NCBI RefSeq assembly: GCF_000827555.1
Contig: NZ_CDOI01000090.1
Location: 1-64,000 of the forward strand
Source of the DNA: Capnocytophaga canis
Lineage (GTDB): Bacteria; Bacteroidota; Bacteroidia; Flavobacteriales; Flavobacteriaceae
Reading direction: 5' to 3'
DNA length: 64,000 nt
This document shows positions 1 to 8,584 of the stretch, piece by piece. Below the pieces are notes generated by a model that made no database searches, was not told the DNA's origin, and worked only from the letters and a program-made list of their open reading frames with translations. Position 1 is the first letter of the stretch. Every line of letters begins with the position of its first letter. The position numbers and the translations under genes are program-made.

Positions 1-1
1 T

Positions 2-1807
2 GCCGCTGCCAATATGGGAGCGAAAACCTTGCTCATCACAATGCAATTGCAAAATATAGCACAGATGTCGTGCAACCCAGCGGTGGGCGGAATTGCCAAA
101 GGACAAATCGTGCGTGAGATTGATGCTTTGGGTGGATATACAGGCATCATTACCGACAAAACCGCCATTCAGTTCAAAATGCTCAATCAATCGAAAGGTC
201 CTGCAATGTGGAGCCCCCGAGCTCAAAGTGACCGAATGCGATTTGCCGAAGAATGGCGTCTGCAACTCGAACGATTGCCCAATCTCGACTTCTATCAGGA
301 TATGGTTTCCGACCTAATCATCGAAAATCATCAGGTAAAAGGTGTAAAAACCTCTTTGGGAATTCCTATTTATTCCAAATCGGTGATTCTTACTAATGGA
401 ACATTTCTGAATGGAGTTATTCATATCGGAATGAAGCAGTTAGGAGGCGGAAGAGCCGGAGAAAAGGCTTCCAAAGGGATTACCGAATGCCTTGTTTCTC
501 ACGGATTTGAGTCAGGAAGAATGAAAACAGGAACACCACCGCGTGTGGACAGTCGTTCGCTTGATTATTCCAAAATGATTCCCCAACCCGGCGATGAAAA
601 TCCGGAGAAATTTTCCTTTTCGGAAGAAACACAACCGCTTCAAATTCAGAAAGATTGTCATATGACCTACACCAGCGAGGAGGTACACGACTTGCTCCGC
701 ACAGGATTTGACCGCTCACCGATGTTCAATGGGGCAATTCAGGGCGTGGGGCCACGTTATTGTCCATCAATTGAGGATAAAATCAACCGATTTGCCGATA
801 AAGACCGACATCAAATTTTTGTAGAACCCGAAGGTTGGAACACGGTCGAGGTGTATGTAAATGGATTTTCAACATCGCTTCCAGAAGAAGTTCAGTTTGA
901 AGCAATGCGAAAAATAGAAGGCTTTGAAAATGTGAAGTTTTTCCGTCCAGGGTACGCTATTGAATACGATTATTTTCCACCGACACAACTCAAACATACA
1001 TTGGAGACAAAACTTGTTGAAAATCTGTATTTTGCAGGTCAAATTAACGGAACTACAGGCTATGAAGAGGCTGCCGCACAAGGAATTATGGCAGGAATAA
1101 ATGCCGTACAGAAAATTCGTGAGCAAGAGCCTTTCATTCTGAAACGAAATGAGGCTTACATCGGTGTTTTGATTGATGATTTAATCACCAAAGGAACGGA
1201 AGAACCCTACCGAATGTTCACCTCACGAGCGGAATATCGTACTCTTTTGCGACAAGACAACGCCGATGCACGACTTACGCCACTTGGTTTCTCATTAGGA
1301 TTGGCATCGCAAAAACGAATGGACGTTTTGGAGAGAAAACAAGCAAAAACAAATGCTTTTGTGGAGTTTTTTAAGGAAACGAGTATCAAACCTGAAGAAG
1401 CGAACCCGATTTTGGAAAAATACGATTCGTCTCCAATGAAACAAGGCGACAAAATGTTCAAAGTGCTTTCGCGTCCGAACATTACCATCGCCGATTTGCA
1501 ACAATTGGAGAGCGTAAAATCATTCGTGGAAGCCAATGAAATTGATAAAGAAATCATTGAACAAACGGAAATTGAGGTAAAGTACGCAGGATACATCGAA
1601 AAAGAAAAAAACAATGCCGACAAACTTAACCGCTTGGAAGACATTCGCATACCTGAAAACTTCAATTACGATAAACTAACTTCCATTTCGTTTGAATCTC
1701 GCGAAAAGCTGAAAAAAATCCGCCCGACTACGCTCTCACAAGCCTCGCGTATTAGTGGTGTTTCCCCAGCAGATATCAGCATTTTGTTGGTGTATATGGG
1801 GAGGTAG
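2..1807 (+). CDS. mnmG: tRNA uridine-5-carboxymethylaminomethyl modification enzyme MnmG (5' end missing)
   Basis: FAD-binding subunit of the MnmG-MnmE complex, which builds the (carboxy)methylaminomethyl group on C5 of wobble uridine 34 in several tRNAs. The frame is open to the window edge, so the true start and the N-terminal dinucleotide-binding loop lie outside; the first visible methionine (base 14) is internal, because the family reads Ala-Ala-x-x-Met-Gly-Ala there. Visible signatures are SCNPAVGGIAKG near residue 20, RMKTGTPPRVD near residue 170, CPSIEDKI near residue 250, and the C-terminal helical domain ending in SGVSPADISILLVY. About 600 codons are present, close to the usual length. 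No frame break is seen. A housekeeping gene with ordinary composition. Confidence 0.97.
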   Translation, partial: AAANMGAKTLLITMQLQNIAQMSCNPAVGGIAKGQIVREIDALGGYTGIITDKTAIQFKMLNQSKGPAMWSPRAQSDRMRFAEEWRLQLERLPNLDFYQDMVSDLIIENHQVKGVKTSLGIPIYSKSVILTNGTFLNGVIHIGMKQLGGGRAGEKASKGITECLVSHGFESGRMKTGTPPRVDSRSLDYSKMIPQPGDENPEKFSFSEETQPLQIQKDCHMTYTSEEVHDLLRTGFDRSPMFNGAIQGVGPRYCPSIEDKINRFADKDRHQIFVEPEGWNTVEVYVNGFSTSLPEEVQFEAMRKIEGFENVKFFRPGYAIEYDYFPPTQLKHTLETKLVENLYFAGQINGTTGYEEAAAQGIMAGINAVQKIREQEPFILKRNEAYIGVLIDDLITKGTEEPYRMFTSRAEYRTLLRQDNADARLTPLGFSLGLASQKRMDVLERKQAKTNAFVEFFKETSIKPEEANPILEKYDSSPMKQGDKMFKVLSRPNITIADLQQLESVKSFVEANEIDKEIIEQTEIEVKYAGYIEKEKNNADKLNRLEDIRIPENFNYDKLTSISFESREKLKKIRPTTLSQASRISGVSPADISILLVYMGR

Positions 1808-1845
1808 TATAAGAATTATTTTAAGAATCTAATCTGTGAAATATT

Positions 1846-2142
1846 ATGAGATGTACAGAATTTTACCCAACAATTGAAATTTGCCAAAAAGCATTTGATT
1901 TATTGCAATTAAAAGGTTATTTCAATGACGAAATGTGCCTCGGCTCTGTCGTTATTGAACATCACGATAGAGAGCTTATAAATTTTCTTAAAGAAAAAAT
2001 GGGATATCAAGGAGATTTAGTGCCTCGCGGTTATTTTTACCCTCAACACGGAGCTGTTTATTACATTTTTGATATAAACAAATTATCCGAAGAGGAAGCT
2101 AAAAGAATAACAGATGAATGGGTCGAAAATCATAAATTCTAA
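1846..2142 (+). CDS. Small hypothetical protein, 98 residues
   Basis: Not recognised. The product is soluble, with no signal peptide or membrane segment, and ends in an acidic helical stretch ([16 protein letters not shown]). The ATG follows mnmG by 38 bases and has no clear ribosome-binding site, as is usual in Bacteroidota. Its last codons overlap the longest possible reading of the DUF262 gene downstream. If that gene starts at 2147 they are 4 bases apart, so the two are probably co-transcribed. It could be a small partner of the DUF262 protein, but nothing in the sequence proves that. Coding character looks normal. Confidence 0.6.
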   Translation: MRCTEFYPTIEICQKAFDLLQLKGYFNDEMCLGSVVIEHHDRELINFLKEKMGYQGDLVPRGYFYPQHGAVYYIFDINKLSEEEAKRITDEWVENHKF

Positions 2143-2146
2143 AGCA

Positions 2147-3913
2147 ATGCAAAAATACTCCGTAAATCAATATCTTATAGAGGTTATATTAGCATCTGTA
2201 AAGGCAGGTGAAATTGCGATTCCTGAAATTCAGCGTCCTTTTGTTTGGGATAGCTCAAAGGTTCGTGATTTGATGGATAGTTTGTATCAAGGTTATCCTA
2301 TCGGATATGTGATTGCTTGGAGAAATCCAAATGTAAAACTCAAAGACGGAAGTTTAAGTGAGGGAAAGAAAGTTTTAATTGATGGACAACAACGAATAAC
2401 GGCTTTAACGGCGGCTCTATTAGGGCAATCCGTTGTTAATAAAAATTATCAATGTGTAAAAATCAAAATTGCCTTCAATCCTATTGAGGAGAAATTTGAA
2501 GTTCAAAACCCTGCTATTTTAAAGGATAAAACTTGGTTACCGGATATTTCACAAGCTATTAACGGAGACCTTTTTGAGATTGCTGATAGCTATTTTGAAC
2601 TCAATCCTGAAGTTGATAAAAAACAAGTTCGTAACGCTTTCTCTAATCTGATAAATATTCCTAAAAAGCAAATAGGACTTATTGAACTTGCTCCCGAATT
2701 AGATATTGAAACCGTAACCGAAATTTTCATCCGAATCAACTCAAAAGGTGTGGTATTGAGCCAAGCCGATTTTGCAATGAGTAAAGTCGCCTCTGATACT
2801 GAAAACGGCGGAAATGAATTGCGAAAAGCGATTGATTATTTCTGCCATTTGGCGGTAGCTCCTGAATTTCATCAGCATATTGTGGAGAATGATAAAGAAT
2901 TTGCTGAAACCGAATTTTTCAGAAAAATGTCTTGGCTCAAAACCGAAAATGATGATTTGTACGACCCCACTTACAACGACTTAATTCGCGTGGCATTTAC
3001 CTCACAATTTGGTAGAGGACGGCTTTCCGATTTAGTTAGCTTACTTTCAGGACGAAATTTTGAAACCCGAACTTTTGAAACAGAAATTACTGAAAAATCG
3101 TTTCAAAAATTGAAAAGGGGAGTTGAAAACTTTATCAATGAAACTAATTTCAAAAGATTTTTGATGGTTGTAAAATCAGCAGGATTTATTTCGCCCAAAC
3201 TCATCCGTTCGCAAAATGCTTTAAATTTCGCTTATATTCTTTATCTGAAATTAAAAGAGCTTCAAGTGAATCCCGTTTCTATTGAAAGTTATGTTAAAAG
3301 ATGGTTAGTTTATTCTATCTTAACGGGAAGATATTCGGGGTCGCCAGAGAGTATGTTTGATTTTGATATTAAGCAAATTTCTCAAAAACCTTTTGAACAA
3401 TATCTTAGAGAAAAAGAGGAAGCTGAATTGTCTGATGCTTTTTGGAACGCCTCACTACCACAAAGCTTAAATACCTCAGTGGCAAGTAGTCCTTACTTTT
3501 TAACTTTTTTGGCTTCACAAGTCAAAGCTAATGATAAGGGATTTTTATCAAAAGATATCTCTGTACGTGAACTTATTGAACACAGAGGCGATATACATCA
3601 CTTATTTCCAAAAGATTACTTGAAAAAGAATGGATTGGAGAAAGGGCAATACAATCAAATAGCCAATTACGTGTATATGCAATCGGAAATAAATATCAAA
3701 ATTGGAAATAAATCACCAAAAGATTATTTTGAATTGATTAAACAACAGTCCATAAGCGGAATTTCAAACGAGCAAGAATTTTTGGAAAATCTGAAAGTGA
3801 ATTGTATTCCTCCCGAAATTATACAAATGAATATTGAAGATTATCAAGATTTTTTATCTTTGAGAAGAAAGCTAATGGCTCAAAAAATCAAAGAATATTA
3901 TTTTTCACTATAA
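2147..3913 (+). CDS. DUF262/DUF1524 GmrSD-like restriction protein
   Basis: Single-chain relative of the type IV restriction enzyme GmrSD, a family that cleaves modified phage DNA in an NTP-dependent way. The N-terminal DUF262 (ParB/Srx-like) domain shows [11 protein letters not shown] at about residues 25-35 and [11 protein letters not shown] at about 77-87. The C-terminal DUF1524 His-Me-finger part shows [12 protein letters not shown] near residue 485, followed by the usual N[12 protein letters not shown]. Length 588 residues, normal for the family. An upstream in-frame ATG at 2114 would overlap the preceding gene by 29 bases; 2147 is preferred because the family homology begins just after it. 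It stands alone, outside the retron island. Function is by family; the modified-base target is unknown. Confidence 0.85.
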   Translation: MQKYSVNQYLIEVILASVKAGEIAIPEIQRPFVWDSSKVRDLMDSLYQGYPIGYVIAWRNPNVKLKDGSLSEGKKVLIDGQQRITALTAALLGQSVVNKNYQCVKIKIAFNPIEEKFEVQNPAILKDKTWLPDISQAINGDLFEIADSYFELNPEVDKKQVRNAFSNLINIPKKQIGLIELAPELDIETVTEIFIRINSKGVVLSQADFAMSKVASDTENGGNELRKAIDYFCHLAVAPEFHQHIVENDKEFAETEFFRKMSWLKTENDDLYDPTYNDLIRVAFTSQFGRGRLSDLVSLLSGRNFETRTFETEITEKSFQKLKRGVENFINETNFKRFLMVVKSAGFISPKLIRSQNALNFAYILYLKLKELQVNPVSIESYVKRWLVYSILTGRYSGSPESMFDFDIKQISQKPFEQYLREKEEAELSDAFWNASLPQSLNTSVASSPYFLTFLASQVKANDKGFLSKDISVRELIEHRGDIHHLFPKDYLKKNGLEKGQYNQIANYVYMQSEINIKIGNKSPKDYFELIKQQSISGISNEQEFLENLKVNCIPPEIIQMNIEDYQDFLSLRRKLMAQKIKEYYFSL

Positions 3914-4144
3914 GTAAACTCCTATCTTATCGGTGGTGCTTTCCCTGCAAAGGTTAGGGTCAATTTTGGTAACGATGTCATTTTTTATGATGACCATTTT
4001 TTATTTGAACAATGGAAAAAAGCAGCAAAAGTAGAACTTGATAGAACGAATTATTCAGGATATAGAAGAGCCCATAATCCTCTATATTACAGATTAGTTA
4101 TGGATTTAGAGTACAGAAAGAAAATATTGGATTTGTGTGATTGA
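3914..4144 (+). pseudogene. Open in-frame tail after the DUF262 stop; probable gene remnant
   Basis: Directly after the TAA at 3911-3913 the same frame stays open for 76 codons to a TGA at 4142-4144. It has a protein-like composition (for example FYDDHFLFEQWKKAAKVELD) but no ATG near its beginning. It is either the 3' end of a decayed gene left after an insertion or deletion, or coding sequence once fused to the DUF262 gene. I do not recognise the family. The rest of the gap, 4145-4320, holds nothing I can name; it is AT-rich with no clear promoter box. Confidence 0.35.
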
Positions 4145-4320
4145 TAACTATTTAGTTTTTTGATTATATGAAAACAACAAGCCTTACGTATCAGCAGTGT
4201 TTCCTCTTGTATGTATTAATCTTCTACTAGCTGAAGGCATTGGTTTTGATAGGTAGAGCTAACCTATATTACATATATCACAGGCAAAAATATAGAAAAA
4301 CTTATAGAAATATATAATAT

Positions 4321-5034
4321 ATGACAAAAAAAATACTACTTTTGTTTGTTGGAATATTTTTCATGAATATTTCAGTAGCTCAGGAACTTCGTTTAGGTAT
4401 AAAAAGTGTTGTCCCTCCGTTGAACGGAAGTTTAGCAAAGGCAATAGAGGATGAAACAGGCAATACCGCTTACAACGGATTCATGAGTCGTATCAATATG
4501 GGCGTGTTTATGAATAATGCGTTCAGTAAACATTGGTCTTTACAGATAGAGATGCTCTACCGTCGGCAAGGATTCGAATACAAGAGTAGTGATGCTATCA
4601 TAGACATTGCTCGGTGGAACGGTTCTTATAGGTTTGATTATGTTGAAGTTCCAATGTTGGTACGTTACAAAAATGGTCGAGATTTCGAGTGGTTTGTACA
4701 AGCAGGATTTTCGTCAAAAATTATATTACAAATCTATAATTTCGGCTATGAATGGGATTCTGAGATACATAGATACACGGAGAAATACGTAGGAACATAC
4801 GCTACCGAGCGAGTTGATGAACATTTTCATCCGTCTTCAATTACAGCATACGGTGGGGTAGGGGTTATCTATAATTTTTCGGATAGTTTTTTTGCTATTG
4901 CAGAAACCAATGTCAGTTATGACCTGACACCTTTATCAAATAGGACTAAAATTCTTAATAAAAAATGGTCTTTTGATAAGGCAAAATTGTTTAATATAGC
5001 TTATTTTTCAATAGGTTTTGGATTTAAATTATAA
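4321..5034 (+). CDS. Outer-membrane beta-barrel protein (PorT/OmpW-like)
   Basis: A 237-residue secreted protein. Residues 1-20 form a clear signal peptide (Lys-Lys, then ILLLFVGIFF, cleavage after SVAQ). The rest alternates polar and hydrophobic residues in short strands typical of an eight-stranded outer-membrane barrel, with LQIEMLYRRQGFEY, FDYVEVPMLVRY and a final FSIGFGFKL ending in an aromatic/aliphatic strand. The pattern 'YxEVPxLxRY' is common in the bacteroidetal outer-membrane beta-barrel family. The substrate or role is unknown. It precedes the YhcH-like gene by 17 bases. Confidence 0.75.
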   Translation: MTKKILLLFVGIFFMNISVAQELRLGIKSVVPPLNGSLAKAIEDETGNTAYNGFMSRINMGVFMNNAFSKHWSLQIEMLYRRQGFEYKSSDAIIDIARWNGSYRFDYVEVPMLVRYKNGRDFEWFVQAGFSSKIILQIYNFGYEWDSEIHRYTEKYVGTYATERVDEHFHPSSITAYGGVGVIYNFSDSFFAIAETNVSYDLTPLSNRTKILNKKWSFDKAKLFNIAYFSIGFGFKL

Positions 5035-5051
5035 CCATAAAAAAATAAAAA

Positions 5052-5501
5052 ATGATTGTTGCGCATTTAAACCATAGTGAGCGTTACGAAAAATTGCATC
5101 CAGCTTTCACAAAAGTATTTGCTCATATCAAACAAACAAACTTTTTAAATTTGGAACTCGGAAAAATAGAGTTCGATGGTGAAGATGTTTTTTTTATAAA
5201 CGCGGAGCCTGAATGTCTTAGTAAAGAAAATCAGGTGTTGGAATATCATCAAAAGTATTTGGATATTCACGTGCTTCTAACAGGAGAAGAAACAATTGGA
5301 TGGAAGAGTTTGACAGACTGTAAACATGAGAAAAAAGCCTTTAACACCGAAGAGGATTATGGTTTATATGAAGATCAACCTACGACCTACGTAACACTAC
5401 AACCTAAACATTTTGCTATTGTTTATCCAGAAGATGCACACGCTCCCATCATTGGTCAAGGGAAAATACGCAAAATTGTGGTCAAAATTAAGGTTCTGTA
5501 A
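5052..5501 (+). CDS. YhcH/YjgK/YiaL family protein (DUF386)
   Basis: A 149-residue cupin-like protein of the family that includes E. coli YhcH and NanQ, linked to sugar and sialic-acid use, some members acting as anomerases. Family signatures are YHQKYLDIHVLLTGEETIGW (first 20 residues of the motif, about 73-92) and YPEDAHAP near residue 127, with the conserved His and Glu residues of the metal site. Length matches the family. It lies 17 bases after the outer-membrane protein gene, so the two may share a transcript. The sugar handled here cannot be read from the sequence. Confidence 0.85.
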   Translation: MIVAHLNHSERYEKLHPAFTKVFAHIKQTNFLNLELGKIEFDGEDVFFINAEPECLSKENQVLEYHQKYLDIHVLLTGEETIGWKSLTDCKHEKKAFNTEEDYGLYEDQPTTYVTLQPKHFAIVYPEDAHAPIIGQGKIRKIVVKIKVL

Positions 5502-5561
5502 GCCTATACCGCATTCATATTATAGAAAATTCATTCCAGACGAATTTTAAAATTCTAAATA

Positions 5562-6539
5562 GTGAAAGTAACCACACGAATAAAACAACCCATACGAGAG
5601 GAAATGGAACTTTTTGAACAAAAGTTTCAGGAATCAATGTCGTCAAAAGTGGCTCTTTTGAATCGGATTACGTATTATATTGTAAATCGGAAGGGTAAAC
5701 AAATGCGTCCTATGTTTGTATTCTTAGTGGCAAAAATGGTGTCGGGGACTGTCAATGAACGTACTTACCGTGGAGCCTCCGTCATAGAATTGATTCATAC
5801 AGCTACTTTAGTACATGATGATGTAGTAGATGATAGTAACAAACGACGAGGCTTCTTTTCACTCAATGCTCTTTGGAAAAATAAAATTGCGGTGTTGGTT
5901 GGCGACTATCTTCTTTCAAAAGGATTGTTGCTTTCTATTGATAATGATGATTTTGACCAATTGAAAATCATTTCCGTGGCAGTGCGTGAGATGAGCGAAG
6001 GAGAGTTGCTACAGATTGAAAAAGCACGGCGATTGGACATTGTTGAATCAGTTTACTACGAAATTATCAGACAAAAAACGGCTACTCTTATTGCGGCCTG
6101 TTGTGCAATGGGGGCTTGTTCTGTTAAACCTCATGATCGCGAAACCATCGAAAAAATGCGACAGTTTGGTGAATATATTGGTATGGCATTCCAAATCAAA
6201 GATGATTTATTTGATTACACAGACGATGCCATAGGTAAGCCCACAGGAATCGATATCAAAGAACAAAAAATGACACTTCCCCTTATCTATACACTGAATA
6301 ATTGCTCCGAAAAAGATAAAAAATGGATAATTAATTCTGTTAAAAATCATAATAAAGATAAAAAACGAGTGCGAGAAATTATTGATTTTGTAAAAAACAA
6401 CAATGGGTTGTCATACGCAGAGACAAAAATGAAGGAGTTTCAACAAAAAGCATTGCAGATTCTGAATGATTTCCCTGATTCAGACTATAAAGACGCCTTG
6501 ATAATGATGGTCAATTATGTTATTGATCGGAAAATATAG
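5562..6539 (+). CDS. Trans-polyprenyl diphosphate synthase (IspB-like)
   Basis: Elongates allylic diphosphates with isopentenyl diphosphate to a long polyprenyl diphosphate, the side chain of menaquinone. Both aspartate-rich motifs are intact: DDVVDD at residues 86-91 with the RRG that follows, and DDLFD at 214-218. The start is GTG at 5562: an in-frame stop lies two codons upstream, and flavobacterial homologues begin just there (residues reading IKQPIREEMELFEQKF). Length 325 residues is typical. The gene stands alone in front of the glycan cluster; whether its chain length serves quinone or polyprenyl-phosphate sugar carriers is not visible, but the long-chain type fits menaquinone better. 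Confidence 0.92.
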   Translation: MKVTTRIKQPIREEMELFEQKFQESMSSKVALLNRITYYIVNRKGKQMRPMFVFLVAKMVSGTVNERTYRGASVIELIHTATLVHDDVVDDSNKRRGFFSLNALWKNKIAVLVGDYLLSKGLLLSIDNDDFDQLKIISVAVREMSEGELLQIEKARRLDIVESVYYEIIRQKTATLIAACCAMGACSVKPHDRETIEKMRQFGEYIGMAFQIKDDLFDYTDDAIGKPTGIDIKEQKMTLPLIYTLNNCSEKDKKWIINSVKNHNKDKKRVREIIDFVKNNNGLSYAETKMKEFQQKALQILNDFPDSDYKDALIMMVNYVIDRKI

Positions 6540-6644
6540 AATTAGACTGAATTCATATTGCAATAAAAATTTCTAATAAAATACAAGGAAAACGTTTTCT
6601 TCTATAAAAAGACTTTTTTTGAGTCATTTGTAACATATTTTTTG

Positions 6645-6652
6645 TACCTTTG
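6645..6652 (+). promoter_or_regulatory. Bacteroidota -7 box upstream of the glycan cluster
   Basis: TACCTTTG fits the Bacteroidota housekeeping -7 consensus TAnnTTTG. Two TTTG candidates for the -33 box lie 14 bases (6627-6630) and 23 bases (6618-6621) upstream, neither at the usual 19-20, so the -33 call is open. Transcription would begin near 6659 and leave a leader of about 110 bases before the ugd relic. Confidence 0.55.
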
Positions 6653-6659
6653 CGAACGG

Positions 6660-6748
6660 GTTTACCTTTTTTTGAGAGTTTGGTGTGTGATCGTAGATGT
6701 TAGAAATATTAATTCTTTGGAAGTTAGTGTGGTAAACGTTTTCACACT
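6660..6748 (+). promoter_or_regulatory. Leader with mutually exclusive inverted repeats
   Basis: Within the predicted untranslated leader, GTTTACC (6660-6666) is the exact complement of GGTAAAC (6731-6737), and GTGTGA (6685-6690) of TCACAC (6742-6747). The right-hand segment can instead fold locally: AGTGTG (6726-6731) with CACACT (6743-6748), an 11-base loop holding AAACGTTT. The long-range and local pairings share bases, so only one can form. This is the arrangement expected for a transcription attenuator, but no experimental parallel is claimed. Confidence 0.35.
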
Positions 6749-6769
6749 CAAGTCAGATGAGATGAAGTA

Positions 6770-7014
6770 ATGAAAATAACAATTATAGGCACAGGATACG
6801 TTGGATTGGTTTCAGGGACTTGTTTCGCTGAAGTTGGTAATGCGGTTACCTGTGTTGATGTGAATGCGGAAAAGATTGAAAAGTTAAAAAAAGGAATAAT
6901 TCCTATTTATGAGCCTGGGCTTGAAGCGATCTTTTTAAGCAACGTAGCTAACAAGAACTTGAACTTTACAACGGAGTTATTAGAGAGTGTTGCTTGGAGG
7001 TAATTTTTGTTGCA
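6770..7014 (+). pseudogene. Truncated UDP-glucose 6-dehydrogenase (5' fragment)
   Basis: The first 77 codons encode the N-terminal Rossmann part of UDP-glucose dehydrogenase ([15 protein letters not shown], then [10 protein letters not shown] and [10 protein letters not shown]) and stop with TAA at 7001-7003. Similarity continues in another frame as EVIFVA (6997-7014), matching AEIVFIA of the intact copy, so the fragment is frameshifted and then cut off. The NAD-linking, catalytic-Cys and C-terminal domains are all missing. The intact copy at 9675 is clearly related but diverged at DNA level, so this is not a recent tandem duplication. It is probably a scar of cassette exchange at the left end of the cluster. 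Confidence 0.88.
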
Positions 7015-7318
7015 CAAAAAAATTACACCGAAGAACGATAAATTATGAGATAGGATTTCTTATTAAGGTGAAGTAGAATTTTTAAAAAACTAATAAGATG
7101 TATATAAACTAATAAGATGTATATTTGCCTAAATGAATTTTGTAAACGTCGTTTTCGAATGTAAATGATGAGTGCTATTTTGTAAATTAAATTTAGTTGT
7201 ACATGAATGATTTATATTTGTTATGAATCTATTGTCTATCGCAATGGAACAAAGTAGAGAATGAAAGGTTTTTTCATAATTCTTAATACAAAGAATCACG
7301 TTAATAGATATTGGTAGA
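7015..7318. other. AT-rich non-coding gap between the ugd relic and wzx
   Basis: No gene is seen. It holds a 19-base tandem duplication (listed separately) and two TAnnTTTG boxes: TATATTTG at 7120-7127, made by the second repeat copy, and TATATTTG at 7213-7220. Neither has a TTTG at the usual -33 spacing. One of them could start transcripts for wzx and following genes, since the cluster's main promoter lies before the broken ugd. Confidence 0.4.
7087..7124. repeat. Perfect 19-bp tandem duplication
   Basis: AAACTAATAAGATGTATAT occurs twice in direct succession (7087-7105 and 7106-7124). The second copy is followed by TTTG and so completes a TATATTTG -7 box; the first is followed by AAAC and does not. 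Confidence 0.9.
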
Positions 7319-8584
7319 ATGGTTGGATTGTCAAATATAAGGCGAGTACTGAATAATAATGGTGTATTAATCTCTAACTTTTCGTATTTGTCGCTTTTAC
7401 AGGTAGTTAATTTGTTAATACCTCTTGTGACATATCCTTATTTGATACGAGTTTTAGGAAGTGAGTTATATGGGTTAGTTGTTTTTACTCAGGTTATTTC
7501 GGGGTATTTTACTGTTTTTATTTCTTTTGGATTCTCAACAATTGGGACAAAAGATGTTAGTTTATACAGGTTAGATACTAGAAAAACATCGGAAATAGTG
7601 AGTAATATAACGGCGATTAAGATGCTTTTTTTATTTGTTAGCTTTGTAGTTTTACTTAGCTACCTTGTACTAATGGATGTCAATCACAAATGGTTATATG
7701 TTTTTTCTTTTTGGGTGTGCATACTTGATGTTGTCTTTCCTGTTTGGTTTTTTCAAGGAATTGAAAAAATGAAGTATGTAACTTTAACTTCGTTGTTTAC
7801 ACGAGGTATATTTGTATGCATGATATTTTTTCTTATTAAAACAAGAGAAGATGTATTATGGCTTCCCATATCGAATTTAATAGGATCGCTACTTTCAGGA
7901 CTAATATCTTATCACTTTATGAAAAAGGAGGGTATATCTTTTGTCAGACCGTCTTATTCTACATGTAGATATTATTTAAGGGAATCGTATCATCTTTTTT
8001 TGTCAAATGTTCTAATACAGTTTTATGCTAATTCTAATAGAACTATTGTCGGTATTTTTTTGGGAATGAGAATGTTAGCATACTATGATTTAGCAGATAA
8101 GATAGTGGGACTTATAAGAATACCCCACAGTATACTTTCTCAAACGGTTTTTCCTCGTATTAGTAGCCAGAGGAATATAGACTTTATAAAAAAAATATTT
8201 AAGATTTCGTTATTATTTAATATTGTTTTATATTTTTTACTGTTTTTTTCTGCTGAGTACGTAGTTTTGTTATTAGGAGGTAAAGAAATGCTATATACAG
8301 TTACTATTATTAAAATCTTAGGACTATTAGCCCCTATAGTAGGTATGAACAATGTGTTATCTTTTTTAACTCTAATTCCTTTTGGACACAAAATTTTGTT
8401 TTTTAGACTTGTATCAATTTCATTAGTCGTATATTTAGTGTTTCTAGGAGGAATTTGGTCGCTTGATATGATTTCATTATATACGCTGAGTATTGTGACG
8501 GTGTTGGTTGAGGTATTTGTGACTATTGTTGCTTTTTATTATGTTTATAAAAATGTTATATGGAAAGAAAATATGATTATTTAG
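7319..8584 (+). CDS. wzx: Wzx-type oligosaccharide flippase
   Basis: Polytopic inner-membrane protein of the MOP/polysaccharide-transport family, which flips undecaprenyl-linked repeat units to the periplasm. The 421 residues are almost entirely hydrophobic, with about 12 predicted membrane segments. The N-terminus reads NFSYLSLLQVVNLLIPLVTY (20 residues shown), a typical Wzx opening, followed by PYLIRVLGSELYGLVVF. It lies upstream of glf, with a 25-base overlap, in a cluster that also has a Wzy polymerase; the pair defines a Wzx/Wzy-dependent pathway. Base composition is lower in GC than the flanking housekeeping genes, as is common for such cassettes. Confidence 0.93.
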   Translation: MVGLSNIRRVLNNNGVLISNFSYLSLLQVVNLLIPLVTYPYLIRVLGSELYGLVVFTQVISGYFTVFISFGFSTIGTKDVSLYRLDTRKTSEIVSNITAIKMLFLFVSFVVLLSYLVLMDVNHKWLYVFSFWVCILDVVFPVWFFQGIEKMKYVTLTSLFTRGIFVCMIFFLIKTREDVLWLPISNLIGSLLSGLISYHFMKKEGISFVRPSYSTCRYYLRESYHLFLSNVLIQFYANSNRTIVGIFLGMRMLAYYDLADKIVGLIRIPHSILSQTVFPRISSQRNIDFIKKIFKISLLFNIVLYFLLFFSAEYVVLLLGGKEMLYTVTIIKILGLLAPIVGMNNVLSFLTLIPFGHKILFFRLVSISLVVYLVFLGGIWSLDMISLYTLSIVTVLVEVFVTIVAFYYVYKNVIWKENMII

